Below, piece after piece: positions 8,702 to 18,137 of a stretch of 64,000 bases of DNA (within the stretch, counting starts at the first letter, position 1; every line of letters starts with the position of its first letter). The notes under the pieces were generated by a model that saw only the letters and a list, made by a program, of their open reading frames with translations, was not told where the DNA came from and did not search any database. The DNA is from Allopusillimonas sp048270225. Its GTDB lineage: Bacteria; Pseudomonadota; Gammaproteobacteria; Burkholderiales; Burkholderiaceae_B. The DNA lies in NCBI GenBank assembly GCA_048270225.1, contig JBLWTG010000003.1, forward strand, positions 310,001-374,000, given 5' to 3'. The position numbers and the translations under genes were made by a program.

Positions 8702-10621
8702 ATGTTCGAGTTCAAGAAAACCACTCACCAGCAGAAGCGGCGCATGATCGTCCGCGTCATGGTGGCAGCGGTATTTGTCGTGCTGTGTTTTCTTGGGTTG
8801 GCCGGGCGGCTCTGGTATCTGCAGGTTGTGCGTTACGAGGGCCTGGCGGCGCGGGCGGACCGCAACCGCATTGCGGTCGTGCCCATCCCGCCGCGGCGCG
8901 GCGAAATCCTGGACCGCAGCGGCAAGGTGCTGGCCCGCAACTATCGGGACTATACCCTGTCGGTCATGCCGGCCAACGTCACGCGGGATATGGAGCAGAT
9001 GCTCGATGACCTGGGCCAGCTGGTTTACCTGAGCGCTGGCGACCAGCGTCGCTTCCTGCAGAACGTCAAGCAGAGCGGGCGCTACACGTCTATTTTGCTG
9101 CGCAACAACCTGAACGAGACCGAGGCGGCCTGGTTTGCGGCGCACGCCTACGAGTTCCCGGGCGTGCAGCTGAGCGCGCGCTGGGTGCGCGAGTATCCGG
9201 AAGGCGAGTCTGCGGCGCACGTGCTGGGCTATGTCGGTCGCATTTCCGAAGCCGACCAGGACATGCTGGAAGCCACCGGCCAGGAAGGCAATTATCGCGG
9301 CAGCAACACCATAGGCAAGAAGGGCATAGAGAAAACCTGGGAAAAATCCCTGCACGGACGCACAGGCATTGAGGAAGTCGAGGTGACGGCGACCGGGCGT
9401 CCGGTGCGTACGCTGAGCCGGGTCGATCCCGTTCCCGGCGCCGATCTGCATCTTTCACTGGATATCGGCCTGCAGAAGGTGGCCGAGGCGCAATTCGAGG
9501 GCCGGCGCGGGGCATTGGTCGCCATTGAGCCCAGCACGGGCGATGTGCTGGCGTTTGTGTCTGCGCCTTCATTCGATCCCAATCTGTTCATCGATGGCAT
9601 AGATGTCGAAAACTGGCGCAAGTTGAACGAGTCTCCTGACCATCCCCTGCTCAATCGTCCGCTGTACGGTACCTATCCCATCGGCTCCACCTACAAGCCA
9701 TTTGTGGCGCTGGCGGCGCTGGAAATGGGGGTGCGTTCACCCACGGAGCGCATTCCCGATCCGGGCTATTTCGAGCTGGGGGGGCAGCGTTTTCGCAATG
9801 CGGGAGGCGCGGTCTATGGTCCCACCGATATGCATCGCGCCATCGTCAAGTCGTCGGATACTTACTTTTATTCCCTGGGTCCAGAGATAGGCGTGGATGC
9901 GCTGCACGATTTTTCGGCGCAGTTCGGCTTCGGGCAGCTGACGGGCATCGACCTGGACGGCGAGCGCCGCGGCGTGCTGCCTTCCACAGCCTGGAAACGC
10001 CAGCATTACAAAAAACCCGAGCAGCAGCGCTGGTACGCCGGAGAGTCTGTTTCGGTGGCCGTGGGGCAGGGCTACAACGCTTTTACGCTGCTGCAATTGG
10101 CGCAGGCGACCTCGGTGCTGGCCAACAATGGCGTATATATGGAGCCGCACCTGGTGAGCCTGGTCGAGAATCCGCTGACAGGGGCCGTCAGGCGCACCGT
10201 GTCCGAGCCCTCGCATGTCATCCCGCTCAAGCCCGAGAACCTGGCGATCGTGCGCAATGCCATGGCCGACGTGCTGCGCATCGGCACCGCGCGCAAGGCA
10301 TTCGAAGGCGCCAAGTACCAGGCCGCGGGAAAAACCGGCACGGCGCAGGTGTACAGTCTGCGCGGCAGCAAGTACAAGGCCTCGGAGGTCAATGAACGCC
10401 TGCGCGATCATGCCTTGTTCATGGCGTACGCACCGGTGGAGCACCCCAAGATTGCCGTGGCGCTCATTGTGGAAAACGGCGGTTGGGGGGCGACGGTGGC
10501 CGCGCCCATCGCGCGCACCATTTTTGACTACTGGCTGGATCCCGCTCGGCAGCAGCACAATGCCGTGCCCGATGACACCGCGCTGGCGTCGTCGACGCAA
10601 CCCTCGGGGAGACCCCAATGA
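8702..10621 (+). CDS. mrdA: Penicillin-binding protein 2, elongasome transpeptidase
   Basis: A 639-residue class B PBP that cross-links peptidoglycan during elongation. The short cytoplasmic tail and membrane anchor (about residues 17-40) precede the PBP dimerisation domain and the transpeptidase domain. Active-site motifs are STYK near residue 329 (Ser nucleophile), SSD near 384 and KTGT near 543. The frame is open from 8576, but the ATG at 8702 gives the normal N-terminus MFEFKKTTHQQKRR. The stop overlaps the rodA start (ATGA), so PBP2 and its glycosyltransferase partner RodA are probably translationally coupled. Confidence 0.97.
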   Translation: MFEFKKTTHQQKRRMIVRVMVAAVFVVLCFLGLAGRLWYLQVVRYEGLAARADRNRIAVVPIPPRRGEILDRSGKVLARNYRDYTLSVMPANVTRDMEQMLDDLGQLVYLSAGDQRRFLQNVKQSGRYTSILLRNNLNETEAAWFAAHAYEFPGVQLSARWVREYPEGESAAHVLGYVGRISEADQDMLEATGQEGNYRGSNTIGKKGIEKTWEKSLHGRTGIEEVEVTATGRPVRTLSRVDPVPGADLHLSLDIGLQKVAEAQFEGRRGALVAIEPSTGDVLAFVSAPSFDPNLFIDGIDVENWRKLNESPDHPLLNRPLYGTYPIGSTYKPFVALAALEMGVRSPTERIPDPGYFELGGQRFRNAGGAVYGPTDMHRAIVKSSDTYFYSLGPEIGVDALHDFSAQFGFGQLTGIDLDGERRGVLPSTAWKRQHYKKPEQQRWYAGESVSVAVGQGYNAFTLLQLAQATSVLANNGVYMEPHLVSLVENPLTGAVRRTVSEPSHVIPLKPENLAIVRNAMADVLRIGTARKAFEGAKYQAAGKTGTAQVYSLRGSKYKASEVNERLRDHALFMAYAPVEHPKIAVALIVENGGWGATVAAPIARTIFDYWLDPARQQHNAVPDDTALASSTQPSGRPQ

Positions 10622-11754
10622 AAAGAATCCTGTACTGGGCAACCCGGGCCATTACCGCCTTCGATCCGCCGTTGATGGCATTGCTGATCATTATGGCGCT
10701 GCTGGGGTTGACCGTCATGCATTCGGCGGTGGGTGGCACTGACTGGCGCTTTGCCGACCAGTCGCGCAATTTTCTGTTTGCGCTGGGGGTGATGTGGGTT
10801 GCTGCCATGATGCCGCCGCCCGTCATGATGCGCATTACACCGTACTTCTATGCGCTGGGGGTGGCGCTGCTGTTGGGCGTTGAGTTTTTCGGGGAAACCA
10901 GCAAGGGTGCGACACGCTGGCTGGACCTGGGCCTGGTGCGCATTCAGCCTTCGGAAATGCTGAAGATCGCTGTGCCCATGATGCTGGCCTGGTATTTTCA
11001 TCGAAATCAGGGCAAGCTGCGTGTGATGGATTTCATCGTGGCAGTCGTCCTGCTGGCCATTCCGTTTGCGCTGATTGTCATGCAGCCGGACCTGGGCACG
11101 GCGCTGCTGGTGTTCGCAACTGGCTTTTTCGTGATTTACTTCGGCGGGCTGTCGTTCAGGCTGCTTACACCCATCGTGATTGCCGTGGTGATAGGCGTGG
11201 GTACGCTGGTCTATTACGAAAAAGACATCTGCCAGCCCGATGTCGACTGGGTGGTGCTGCATGACTACCAGAAAAATCGCGTCTGCACGCTGCTCGATCC
11301 CAGTTCGGACCCGCTGGGCAAGGGTTTTCATACCATACAGTCCATGATTGCGGTCGGTTCCGGCGGCATTTACGGCAAGGGCTATATGAAAGGGACGCAG
11401 ACCCATCTGGACTTCATCCCGGAGCGCACGACAGACTTCATTTTCGCGGTCTATGCCGAGGAGTTCGGCCTCTACGGCGGCATCATGATGCTGGTGCTGT
11501 ACCTATTGCTGATCGCGCGAGGCCTGACCATCGCCGCCCGCGCCCATACGCAGTTCGGCAGGCTGCTGGCCGGCTCCATGGCGATGATGTTTTTCGCCTA
11601 TGTGTTCGTCAATGTCGGCATGGTCACGGGCATATTGCCAGTGGTGGGCGTGCCATTGCCGTTCATGAGCTATGGAGGAACGGCGCTCATGACGCTGGGC
11701 ATTGCCAGCGGCCTGTTGATGAGCATCAGTCACTACCGTCCTGTCCGCCATTAA
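10618..11754 (+). CDS. rodA: Rod shape-determining SEDS glycosyltransferase RodA
   Basis: A 378-residue SEDS-family integral membrane protein that polymerises lipid II into glycan strands together with PBP2. About ten hydrophobic segments are visible. Family motifs include GATRWLDLGLVRIQPSEMLK, FIPERTTDFIFAVYAEE (containing the essential SEDS acidic region) and the C-terminal PVVGVPLPFMSYGGTA. Length is usual. It begins 4 bases before the mrdA stop and is the last gene of the cluster; mutY converges 5 bases beyond its stop. Confidence 0.97.
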   Translation: MKRILYWATRAITAFDPPLMALLIIMALLGLTVMHSAVGGTDWRFADQSRNFLFALGVMWVAAMMPPPVMMRITPYFYALGVALLLGVEFFGETSKGATRWLDLGLVRIQPSEMLKIAVPMMLAWYFHRNQGKLRVMDFIVAVVLLAIPFALIVMQPDLGTALLVFATGFFVIYFGGLSFRLLTPIVIAVVIGVGTLVYYEKDICQPDVDWVVLHDYQKNRVCTLLDPSSDPLGKGFHTIQSMIAVGSGGIYGKGYMKGTQTHLDFIPERTTDFIFAVYAEEFGLYGGIMMLVLYLLLIARGLTIAARAHTQFGRLLAGSMAMMFFAYVFVNVGMVTGILPVVGVPLPFMSYGGTALMTLGIASGLLMSISHYRPVRH

Positions 11755-11759
11755 GGCGC

Positions 11760-12962
11760 TCAGACCAGCGATTCCGCCGGGAACAGTCCGTCGAGCAGCT
11801 TGCGCACCGGCGCCGGCAAGGCCATGGCAGGCAGGTTGTCGATTGGCACCCATGCCTGCCGTATGCCTGGTGACATGACCATCAGCGGCGCCTCGCTGTG
11901 CAGATACCATGGTTCGATACCCAGTCTGAAGTGGGTAAACACATGCGTGAGCGAGGCCATGCGGCAGGGCGGCTCATCGGTAAAACCCATGACGCCGCAG
12001 TCCTGGAGCAGAGCGCTGGCGGTGTCATAGCGTGGCAGGCTCCACAGGCCGCCCCAGATGCCCGGCGACGGCTGCTGTTCCAGCAGGATGCGGCCCTGAT
12101 GATTGAGAATGAGCATGGCGCACTGGCGGTCGGGCACCGCTTTCTTCTGGCGCGGGGTGGGAAGCTCATGCTGGCGTCCCTGGGCGCAGGCATAGCAGCC
12201 CTTGCGCAGCGGACAAATGTCGCAGTTGGGCCTGGAGCGGGTACAGCATTGCGAACCCAGGTCCATCAGGCCTTGCGTATAGCCGGACATGTCAAGCGAT
12301 GGGGGCGCAGCGGCCATCATGGCGTCGGCCTGCGCCCACAAGGCGGTTTCAACGGCGCGCTCTGTCGTGGGGCCGAAAATGCCGAAGCAGCGGGTGAACA
12401 CGCGTTTTACATTGCCATCCATGATGGGACTGCGCTCGCCATAGGCAAAGGCGGCGATGGCTGCCGCCGTGGAGCGGCCTATGCCTGGCAGGGTGGCGAT
12501 ATCGGCTGCGGTGGCCGGAAAGCTGCCGTTCCAGTCTGCGCAAATGACTTGTGCGCAGCGATGCAGGTTGCGGGCGCGGGCGTAATAACCCAGGCCCGCC
12601 CAGTAGGGCATGACCTCGTCCTGGGTAGCAGCGGCCAGTGACTGAATGTCGGGAAAACGGTCCAGAAAGCGCGCGTAATAACCCAGTACGGTGCTTACCT
12701 GGGTTTGCTGCAGCATGATTTCGGACAGCCAGATGCGGTAGGGATCCCTGGTGTTCTGCCAGGGCAGGTGCTGGCGTCCGTAGGCTTTTTGCCAGTGGAC
12801 GATGGTCGTGGCGAACTGTTCCGGCGCCAGTGTGCCGGTGTCGGCCGGCAGCGGCGGCGTGGGAGCGGCCCCCGCCAGGCTGGTCTGTGCGGTACAGGCC
12901 GGTGCGTTTGCCGGCATCGCGGCTTGGCCGGCATCCAGGGGCCGGGCGAAGATCGAAGACAT
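11760..12962 (-). CDS. mutY: Adenine DNA glycosylase
   Basis: A 400-residue base-excision enzyme that removes adenine mispaired with 8-oxoguanine. The HhH-GPD core contains SEIMLQQTQ (catalytic Glu about residue 81), the helix-hairpin-helix LPGIGRSTAAA and the Asp of MDGNVKRV. The 4Fe-4S motif C-x6-C-x2-C-x5-C is present (CTRSRPNC, CDIC, CPLRKGC). The C-terminal third is the NUDIX-like 8-oxoG recognition domain. A 45-residue Ala/Pro-rich N-terminal extension precedes the core. Its ATG overlaps the ftsX stop by one base (TGATG). Confidence 0.96.
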   Translation of the reverse strand: MSSIFARPLDAGQAAMPANAPACTAQTSLAGAAPTPPLPADTGTLAPEQFATTIVHWQKAYGRQHLPWQNTRDPYRIWLSEIMLQQTQVSTVLGYYARFLDRFPDIQSLAAATQDEVMPYWAGLGYYARARNLHRCAQVICADWNGSFPATAADIATLPGIGRSTAAAIAAFAYGERSPIMDGNVKRVFTRCFGIFGPTTERAVETALWAQADAMMAAAPPSLDMSGYTQGLMDLGSQCCTRSRPNCDICPLRKGCYACAQGRQHELPTPRQKKAVPDRQCAMLILNHQGRILLEQQPSPGIWGGLWSLPRYDTASALLQDCGVMGFTDEPPCRMASLTHVFTHFRLGIEPWYLHSEAPLMVMSPGIRQAWVPIDNLPAMALPAPVRKLLDGLFPAESLV

Positions 12963-13870
12963 CAGAATTGAGTATTGCGTGTAACAGACCAGCGGGCCGA
13001 CAGGGCCGCCAGGATGGCGATGACAATGGTGGAGAGTAACAGGCTCAGGGCATCCGGCAGATGCAGGGCGAACTGCGCCCCGTAGCTGCTGGCCAGGCGA
13101 CCGAGCGCGGCGTTCAGTGGATAGAGGGCGAGGGCGGCCAGGACGATGGCCAGGCCGCTGGCAATGACACCGCTGAGCGCACCCAGATAGAGAAATGGCC
13201 GGCGTACGAAGGCCTCGGTGGCGCCGACCAGGCGGGCGACGCCGATTTCTTCACGCTGCGTGAGCGCCTGCATGCGCACGGTATTGAAGACGGTGGCCAG
13301 CACGACCAGGGCAACCCCCCCGGCCAGCAAGGCCAGGCCTATGCGGGCAAAATGCAGAATGGCCTCCAGCCGCCGCACCCAGTCGCTGTCCAGCTGGACG
13401 GCATCGACAGTATTCAGTTTGCGCCATTCATTGGCCAGTTCGGACGCCTGGCCCGAAAATGCCTGTGTATCGCTCAGCGTGACGACAATGGCGTCGGGCA
13501 GCGGATTGTCGGGCAGTACGGCCAGGGCGTCGCTCCAGGCCGGATTGCTCTTGAGTTTGTCCAGCGCGTGCGCGCGGGTCACCACCCGGGCCTCCTTGAT
13601 GGTTTCCGGCTGCGCTTGCCGCAGTGTTTCGGCCAGCCTGGCCGCTGCATCAGCGGGCGTATTTCTTTTCAGGAAGATGGTCAGCTCGGGCGTGACAGGG
13701 ATTTCACGGGCAAGCGGCTGCACAGAGACCAGTACTGACGCGGCCAGGATGGGAATGGCCAGTGCAAGGCTGATGACCAGTACATTGGACAGGGTGGAAA
13801 AGGGCTGGGCGAGCAGCCGGCGCATTGCCACTTTGAGGGCATAGCGGTGTTGTCGTAGCCAGCGTTTCAT
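12962..13870 (-). CDS. ftsX: Cell division ABC transporter permease FtsX
   Basis: A 302-residue FtsX. A cytoplasmic N-terminus and first membrane helix (about residues 24-48) are followed by a periplasmic domain of about 120 residues and three further helices. The FtsX-type cytoplasmic loop TVFNTVRMQALTQREEIGVARLVGAT is present (quoted in parts: TVFNTVRMQALTQ, then EEIGVARLVGA). FtsEX regulates peptidoglycan hydrolases at the septum. It overlaps ftsE by 4 bases upstream and mutY by 1 base downstream. Confidence 0.95.
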   Translation of the reverse strand: MKRWLRQHRYALKVAMRRLLAQPFSTLSNVLVISLALAIPILAASVLVSVQPLAREIPVTPELTIFLKRNTPADAAARLAETLRQAQPETIKEARVVTRAHALDKLKSNPAWSDALAVLPDNPLPDAIVVTLSDTQAFSGQASELANEWRKLNTVDAVQLDSDWVRRLEAILHFARIGLALLAGGVALVVLATVFNTVRMQALTQREEIGVARLVGATEAFVRRPFLYLGALSGVIASGLAIVLAALALYPLNAALGRLASSYGAQFALHLPDALSLLLSTIVIAILAALSARWSVTRNTQF

Positions 13871-14535
13871 GCGACCCCCGCTGTATCGGTAAAGCGGCCC
13901 GCGTTGATGCGCAGCGTGCGCGACGCATAGGAAGCCATCAGGGATTTGTCGTGGGAGGCGATCAGGGTGGTGACTCCCACGCGGTTGAAGTCGCGGAATA
14001 CCTCCATGATGCGACGGCCGCTGTCGTGATCGAGATTGGCGGTAGGCTCATCGGCAATGAGAATGGCCGGGCGATTGACGATGGCCCGGGCAATGGCCAG
14101 GCGCTGCTGTTCGCCGCCGGACATTTCTATGGGATTCAGGTCTTCTTTGCCCGCAAGGCCTACTTTTTCCATGGCCGCCCGCGCCCGGTTTCCGGCCTGA
14201 CGCGAGTCCAGGCCGATGACGTTGAGCGGCAGCATGACGTTGGCCATGGCGTTGCGGTCAAAGAGCAGATGTGTGTCCTGCAGGATGACGCCTACTGCGC
14301 GGCGCAGGTAGGGACGCGCGCGCGTAGGCGTGCGGTCGATGCGATGGCCGTTCACGTGCACGGAACCGCGGCTGGGCGGCTCGAGGCCGCCGATCAGCCT
14401 GAGCAGCGTGGATTTGCCCGCGCCAGAGGGGCCTGAGACGAAAACGAATTCGCCGGGCTCGATACGGAAATTGATATCGGCCAGGATATTTCGCCCGCGT
14501 CCATACGATTTAAATACGTGCTGGAATTCGATCAT
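13867..14535 (-). CDS. ftsE: Cell division ABC transporter ATPase FtsE
   Basis: A 222-residue ABC ATPase with Walker A GPSGAGKST (about residues 35-43), signature MSGGEQQRLAIARA and Walker B ILIADEPTANLD, plus the H-loop IASHDK. It starts MIEFQHVFKSYGRG, typical of FtsE. It is the first gene of ftsE-ftsX-mutY, tightly coupled to ftsX (4-base overlap). ATP cycles in FtsE drive FtsX to activate septal amidases. The 151 bases upstream are shared with the divergent aap transporter. Confidence 0.97.
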   Translation of the reverse strand: MIEFQHVFKSYGRGRNILADINFRIEPGEFVFVSGPSGAGKSTLLRLIGGLEPPSRGSVHVNGHRIDRTPTRARPYLRRAVGVILQDTHLLFDRNAMANVMLPLNVIGLDSRQAGNRARAAMEKVGLAGKEDLNPIEMSGGEQQRLAIARAIVNRPAILIADEPTANLDHDSGRRIMEVFRDFNRVGVTTLIASHDKSLMASYASRTLRINAGRFTDTAGVA

Positions 14536-14630
14536 AATGCGAAAAAGTATGAAGCCTTAATGATATACGGCCCGCAAGGGATATCCCTCATGTTTTTGTT
14601 AGTTTCCAAAGACTACGATGCAACACAAAT

Positions 14631-14668
14631 GCGTACAGTTAACGACTGTCGCATAGTCACATGATACT
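14631..14668 (+). promoter_or_regulatory. Candidate promoter and inverted repeat upstream of aapJ
   Basis: An imperfect inverted repeat (GCG-T-ACAGT at 14631-14639 and ACTGTCGC at 14645-14652, one-base bulge) overlaps a weak -35-like TTAACG (14639-14644). A -10-like GATACT (14663-14668) follows after 18 bases. It ends about 18 bases before the aapJ ATG. The geometry would suit a regulator blocking or activating RNA polymerase. Both boxes match consensus only 4 of 6, so this is tentative. Confidence 0.35.
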
Positions 14669-14686
14669 TACTAGCAGAGGTAAAGC

Positions 14687-15703
14687 ATGAAGCTCATCAA
14701 AGCAGCAGCACTGGGTGTTTCCTTGTTTGTGTTAGCGGGGGCGGTTCAGGCGGGAGAAACTTACGACGCCGTCAAGAAGAAAGGCTTCGTGCAGTGCGGG
14801 GTGCACACAGGCCTGCCTGGTTTTTCCATTGCGAACAGCAAGGGCGAGTGGTCCGGCATCGACGTCGATATCTGCCGGGGCATTGCCGCCATGGTATTTG
14901 GCGACGCCACCAAGTACAAGACCACGCCAGTGACAACCCAGCAGCGCTTTACAGCTCTGCAATCGGGCGAAATCGATGTGCTGACGCGCAACACCACCGC
15001 GACGATGACGCGCGATACGACGCTTGGCCTCATGAGCACCGGCGTCAACTACTATGACAGCCAGGGCCTGATGGTACCCAAGTCGCTGGGCGTCAAGAGC
15101 GCCAAGGAAATGAGCGGTGCTGCGATCTGCGTGCAGCCGGGCACCACCACCGAGCTGAACCTGGCCGACTGGTTTCGTACCAACAAGTTGGAGTTCAAGC
15201 CTGTGGTAATCAACAGCCCCGACGAAGCCATGCGCTCCTACGTTGCCGGCCGTTGCGATGCCTACACGACGGACAAATCGGGCCTGGCCACCATCCGCAC
15301 GACGCTGGCCAATCCGGACGACAACATCATTCTGCCCGAGGATTTTTCCAAGGAACCGCTTGGCCCCATGGTGCGCCAGGGCGACGACCAGTGGTTCATG
15401 GTGGTTCGCTGGGTGCTGAACACCATGCTTGAGGCCGAAGAGTACGGCATCACATCCAAGAATGTGGATGAAATGCTCAAGAGCCCGAATCCCAATATCC
15501 AACGCATTCTGGGCGTGACGGGCGAAATGGGCAAAGGCCTGGGTCTGGACCAGAAATGGGGCTACAACCTGATCAAGCAGGTCGGCAACTACGGCGAGTC
15601 GTTTGCGCGCAACATCGGTAAAGATTCTCCGATGAAGCTGGATCGCGGGCTGAATGCGCAGTGGAAAGACGGCGGCATCATGTACGGCTGGCCTGTGCGC
15701 TGA
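14687..15703 (+). CDS. aapJ: General L-amino acid ABC transporter, periplasmic binding protein
   Basis: A 338-residue solute-binding protein. A Sec signal peptide (MKLIKAAALGVSLFVLAGA, cleavage after VQA) leads into a family 3 amino-acid-binding fold with WSGIDVDICRG, VTTQQRFTALQSGEIDV and CVQPGTTTELNL. Its length and central motifs match AapJ/BztA, which bind a broad set of L-amino acids (Glu, Gln, Asp, Asn and others). A purine-rich GCAGAGG precedes the ATG. The downstream permease and ATPase genes complete the transporter, with a strong hairpin between aapJ and aapQ. Confidence 0.93.
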   Translation: MKLIKAAALGVSLFVLAGAVQAGETYDAVKKKGFVQCGVHTGLPGFSIANSKGEWSGIDVDICRGIAAMVFGDATKYKTTPVTTQQRFTALQSGEIDVLTRNTTATMTRDTTLGLMSTGVNYYDSQGLMVPKSLGVKSAKEMSGAAICVQPGTTTELNLADWFRTNKLEFKPVVINSPDEAMRSYVAGRCDAYTTDKSGLATIRTTLANPDDNIILPEDFSKEPLGPMVRQGDDQWFMVVRWVLNTMLEAEEYGITSKNVDEMLKSPNPNIQRILGVTGEMGKGLGLDQKWGYNLIKQVGNYGESFARNIGKDSPMKLDRGLNAQWKDGGIMYGWPVR

Positions 15704-15720
15704 TTGTTCTTTTGCGGCAT

Positions 15721-15752
15721 CGCGCCGGGCCTGATGGTCCGGCGCGGTTTTT
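15721..15752 (+). terminator. Hairpin plus T-run after aapJ (partial terminator)
   Basis: The stem CGCGCCGG (15721-15728) pairs perfectly with CCGGCGCG (15739-15746), extended by G-C pairs toward the loop, and is followed by GTTTTT. This is a good intrinsic terminator. It lies between the binding-protein gene and the permease genes, where partial read-through and 3'-end protection would make AapJ more abundant than the membrane components. Confidence 0.8.
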
Positions 15753-15802
15753 CGATGCCAGCAGGTACAAATGCAAGTCGTAATTCAGAGCACCTAATTC
15801 CT

Positions 15803-16984
15803 ATGGCGAATCAAGCATCCCCGCCCCGGCCCAAGCGGCGTCTTTCCTGGAATGACCCGGGGTTTCGGTCGCTCATCTACCAGGTTCTTGTTCTTGGCGT
15901 TGTCGCCTTCGTGGTCTGGTATCTGGTTTCCAACACACTGCATAATCTTGCGGTCCGCAATATCTCGACGGGTTTCGGATTTTTGCACCGCGAAGCGGGC
16001 TTCGCCATCGGCGAGAGCATGATTTCCTACCAGCCGGCCGATACCTATGGCCGCGCCATCCTGGTGGGCATCTTCAATACGCTGCGGGTTTCCATCATCG
16101 GTATTATCGCGGCGACCGTGCTGGGCACGCTATTGGGCGTTGCGCGCCTGTCCAAGAACTGGCTGGTCGCCAAAGTGGCGTCGACCTATATCGAGATCAT
16201 GCGCAACATTCCCTTGTTGCTGCAGCTGTTCTTCTGGTATGCGATCATCACCGAAGTCATTCCCGGGCCACGCGAGGCGCTGCATCCCATGCCTGGCGTC
16301 TTTCTGTCCAATCGCGGGCTGAAGGTTCCCTCACTGGCCGGCGACGGCCTGGACTGGGTGATGGCCGGTTTCGGTGTCGCGATCGTCGCCATTCTGATCG
16401 CTGGTCACTGGGCGCGCAAGCGCCAGGAAGCGACCGGCAGGATATTCCCCCTGGGCCGCGTGGCCATCGGGATGATCGTCCTTTTCCCCATTCTGGGTTG
16501 GCTGGCCAGCGGCGCGTCGCTGACGCTGGACATGCCTGAACTGAAAGGATTCAATTTTGTGGGCGGCATCAGTCTGTCGCCTGAGTTTGCGGCCTTGCTG
16601 GCCGGGCTGGTGTTCTATACGTCTGCCTTCGTCGCCGAAGTGGTGAGGTCCGGCATACAGTCCGTGAGCCAGGGCCAGTGGGAGGCTGCCGGATCGTTGG
16701 GGCTCAAGCGCTCACGCGTGCTGCGCCTGGTCATCCTGCCCCAGGCGCTGCGCGTCATCATTCCTCCCATGACGAGCCAGTACCTCAATCTGACCAAAAA
16801 CAGTTCGCTGGCCGTCGCCATCGGCTATCCCGACATTGTGTCGGTGGTCAATACCACCCTGAACCAGACCGGCCAGGCGATCGAAGGCATTCTGATCATC
16901 ATGGCGGCCTATCTGACCGTCAGCCTGTCCATCTCCATCTTCATGAACTGGTACAACAAGCGCATTGCGCTGGTGGAGCGGTGA
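15803..16984 (+). CDS. aapQ: General L-amino acid ABC transporter, permease AapQ
   Basis: A 393-residue inner-membrane permease of the histidine/glutamate type. Multiple hydrophobic segments are present, and the EAA-like cytoplasmic loop GQWEAAGSLGLKRSRVLRL lies near the C-terminus, where the ATPase docks. The frame is open from 15704. The ATG at 15803 is preferred because it gives MANQASPPRPKRRLSW, the usual short basic N-terminus, and starts beyond the terminator hairpin. Its stop overlaps the aapM start by one base (TGATG). Confidence 0.92.
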   Translation: MANQASPPRPKRRLSWNDPGFRSLIYQVLVLGVVAFVVWYLVSNTLHNLAVRNISTGFGFLHREAGFAIGESMISYQPADTYGRAILVGIFNTLRVSIIGIIAATVLGTLLGVARLSKNWLVAKVASTYIEIMRNIPLLLQLFFWYAIITEVIPGPREALHPMPGVFLSNRGLKVPSLAGDGLDWVMAGFGVAIVAILIAGHWARKRQEATGRIFPLGRVAIGMIVLFPILGWLASGASLTLDMPELKGFNFVGGISLSPEFAALLAGLVFYTSAFVAEVVRSGIQSVSQGQWEAAGSLGLKRSRVLRLVILPQALRVIIPPMTSQYLNLTKNSSLAVAIGYPDIVSVVNTTLNQTGQAIEGILIIMAAYLTVSLSISIFMNWYNKRIALVER

Positions 16985-18084
16985 TGGCGCACAATGAAAC
17001 CATGACTGTCGGGAACGATGGCCCGCCGCGGGTTCACCAGGGCGCCCTGGGCTGGATGAAAAGCCGGCTGTTCTCATCTCCGCTCAATACGCTGCTGACC
17101 GTGCTCATCGCATGGCTGCTGCTGATGGTGATCCCCGCGCTGTTCGAGTGGCTGTTCATCCGGGCGGATTTCCACGCCACGACTTCGCAGGAATGCCGCG
17201 CATCGGGGGGCGCATGCTGGGCCTTCATCGTGGAAAAGCATCGCCTTATCCTGTTTGGCGTCTATCCCTACGATGAGCAGTGGCGGCCTCTGATTGCGAC
17301 CATCGTGCTCATTGGCGTTATCGTCTGCAGCTGCATGCGCAGGTTCTGGAAACCTGTGCTGGGCCTGATCTGGCTGCTTGCGCTGACTGTTGTGGCCATC
17401 CTGATGTGGGGCGGTGTTTTCGGCCTGAGCTATGTAGAGAACGCGCGCTGGGGCGGGTTGCCCCTGACGCTGATCCTTTCTACCTTCGGCATCGCCTTCG
17501 CCTTTCCTTTCGGCCTGCTGCTGGCGCTGGGAAGGCGCTCGCACATGCCTGCCATCAAGGCCATCTGCGTCATGTACATCGAGCTGATCCGCGGGGTGCC
17601 CCTGATCAGCCTGCTGTTCATGTCGTCAGTCATGCTGCCGCTCTTTCTGCCTGAAGGCTTCAGCATCGACAAGCTGCTGCGCGCGCAGATCGCCATCATC
17701 ATGTTTGCAGCCGCCTACATCGCTGAAACGGTGCGCGGAGGCTTGCAGGCGATACCCAAGGGACAATATGAGGGGGCCGATTCCATCGGTCTGGGGTATT
17801 GGCAGCAGATGCGCAAGATCATTCTGCCGCAGGCGCTCAAGATCGTTATTCCGCCGCTGGTGGGTATCTTCATCTCCTTGTTCAAGGATACCTCGCTGGT
17901 GGTCATTATCGGGATTTTCGATCTGACCCAGGCTGCCAAGACCGCCGTTGCGGATGCCGCCTGGCGGGGCTACAGCACCGAGGCCTATCTGTTCATCGCC
18001 GTCATTTATTTTGTGTTCTGCTTTTCGATATCCCGGTACAGCCAGCATCTGGAAAAGCAGTTGCAAACGGGTTATCAGCGCTGA
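16984..18084 (+). CDS. aapM: General L-amino acid ABC transporter, permease AapM
   Basis: A 366-residue permease forming the heterodimer with AapQ. About eight hydrophobic segments are present. The conserved binding-protein-dependent transport motif QAIPKGQYEGADSIGLG is near residue 260. A periplasmic insert with two Cys (ECRASGGACW) is visible near residue 75. The ATG at 16984 overlaps the aapQ stop, whereas the longer open frame from 16678 only shadows aapQ. Length agrees with AapM/BztC-type proteins. Confidence 0.92.
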   Translation: MAHNETMTVGNDGPPRVHQGALGWMKSRLFSSPLNTLLTVLIAWLLLMVIPALFEWLFIRADFHATTSQECRASGGACWAFIVEKHRLILFGVYPYDEQWRPLIATIVLIGVIVCSCMRRFWKPVLGLIWLLALTVVAILMWGGVFGLSYVENARWGGLPLTLILSTFGIAFAFPFGLLLALGRRSHMPAIKAICVMYIELIRGVPLISLLFMSSVMLPLFLPEGFSIDKLLRAQIAIIMFAAAYIAETVRGGLQAIPKGQYEGADSIGLGYWQQMRKIILPQALKIVIPPLVGIFISLFKDTSLVVIIGIFDLTQAAKTAVADAAWRGYSTEAYLFIAVIYFVFCFSISRYSQHLEKQLQTGYQR

Positions 18085-18137
18085 GGATGGCGGGCCCGAA
18101 CGCCCCCGTCCCGGACACGTACAGCAAGGAGTTTTCT

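Noticed and set aside
16678..16983. N-terminal extension of aapM
   Set aside because: The extra 102 residues overlap aapQ in another frame and lack hydrophobicity. The ATG at 16984 coupled to the aapQ stop is better.
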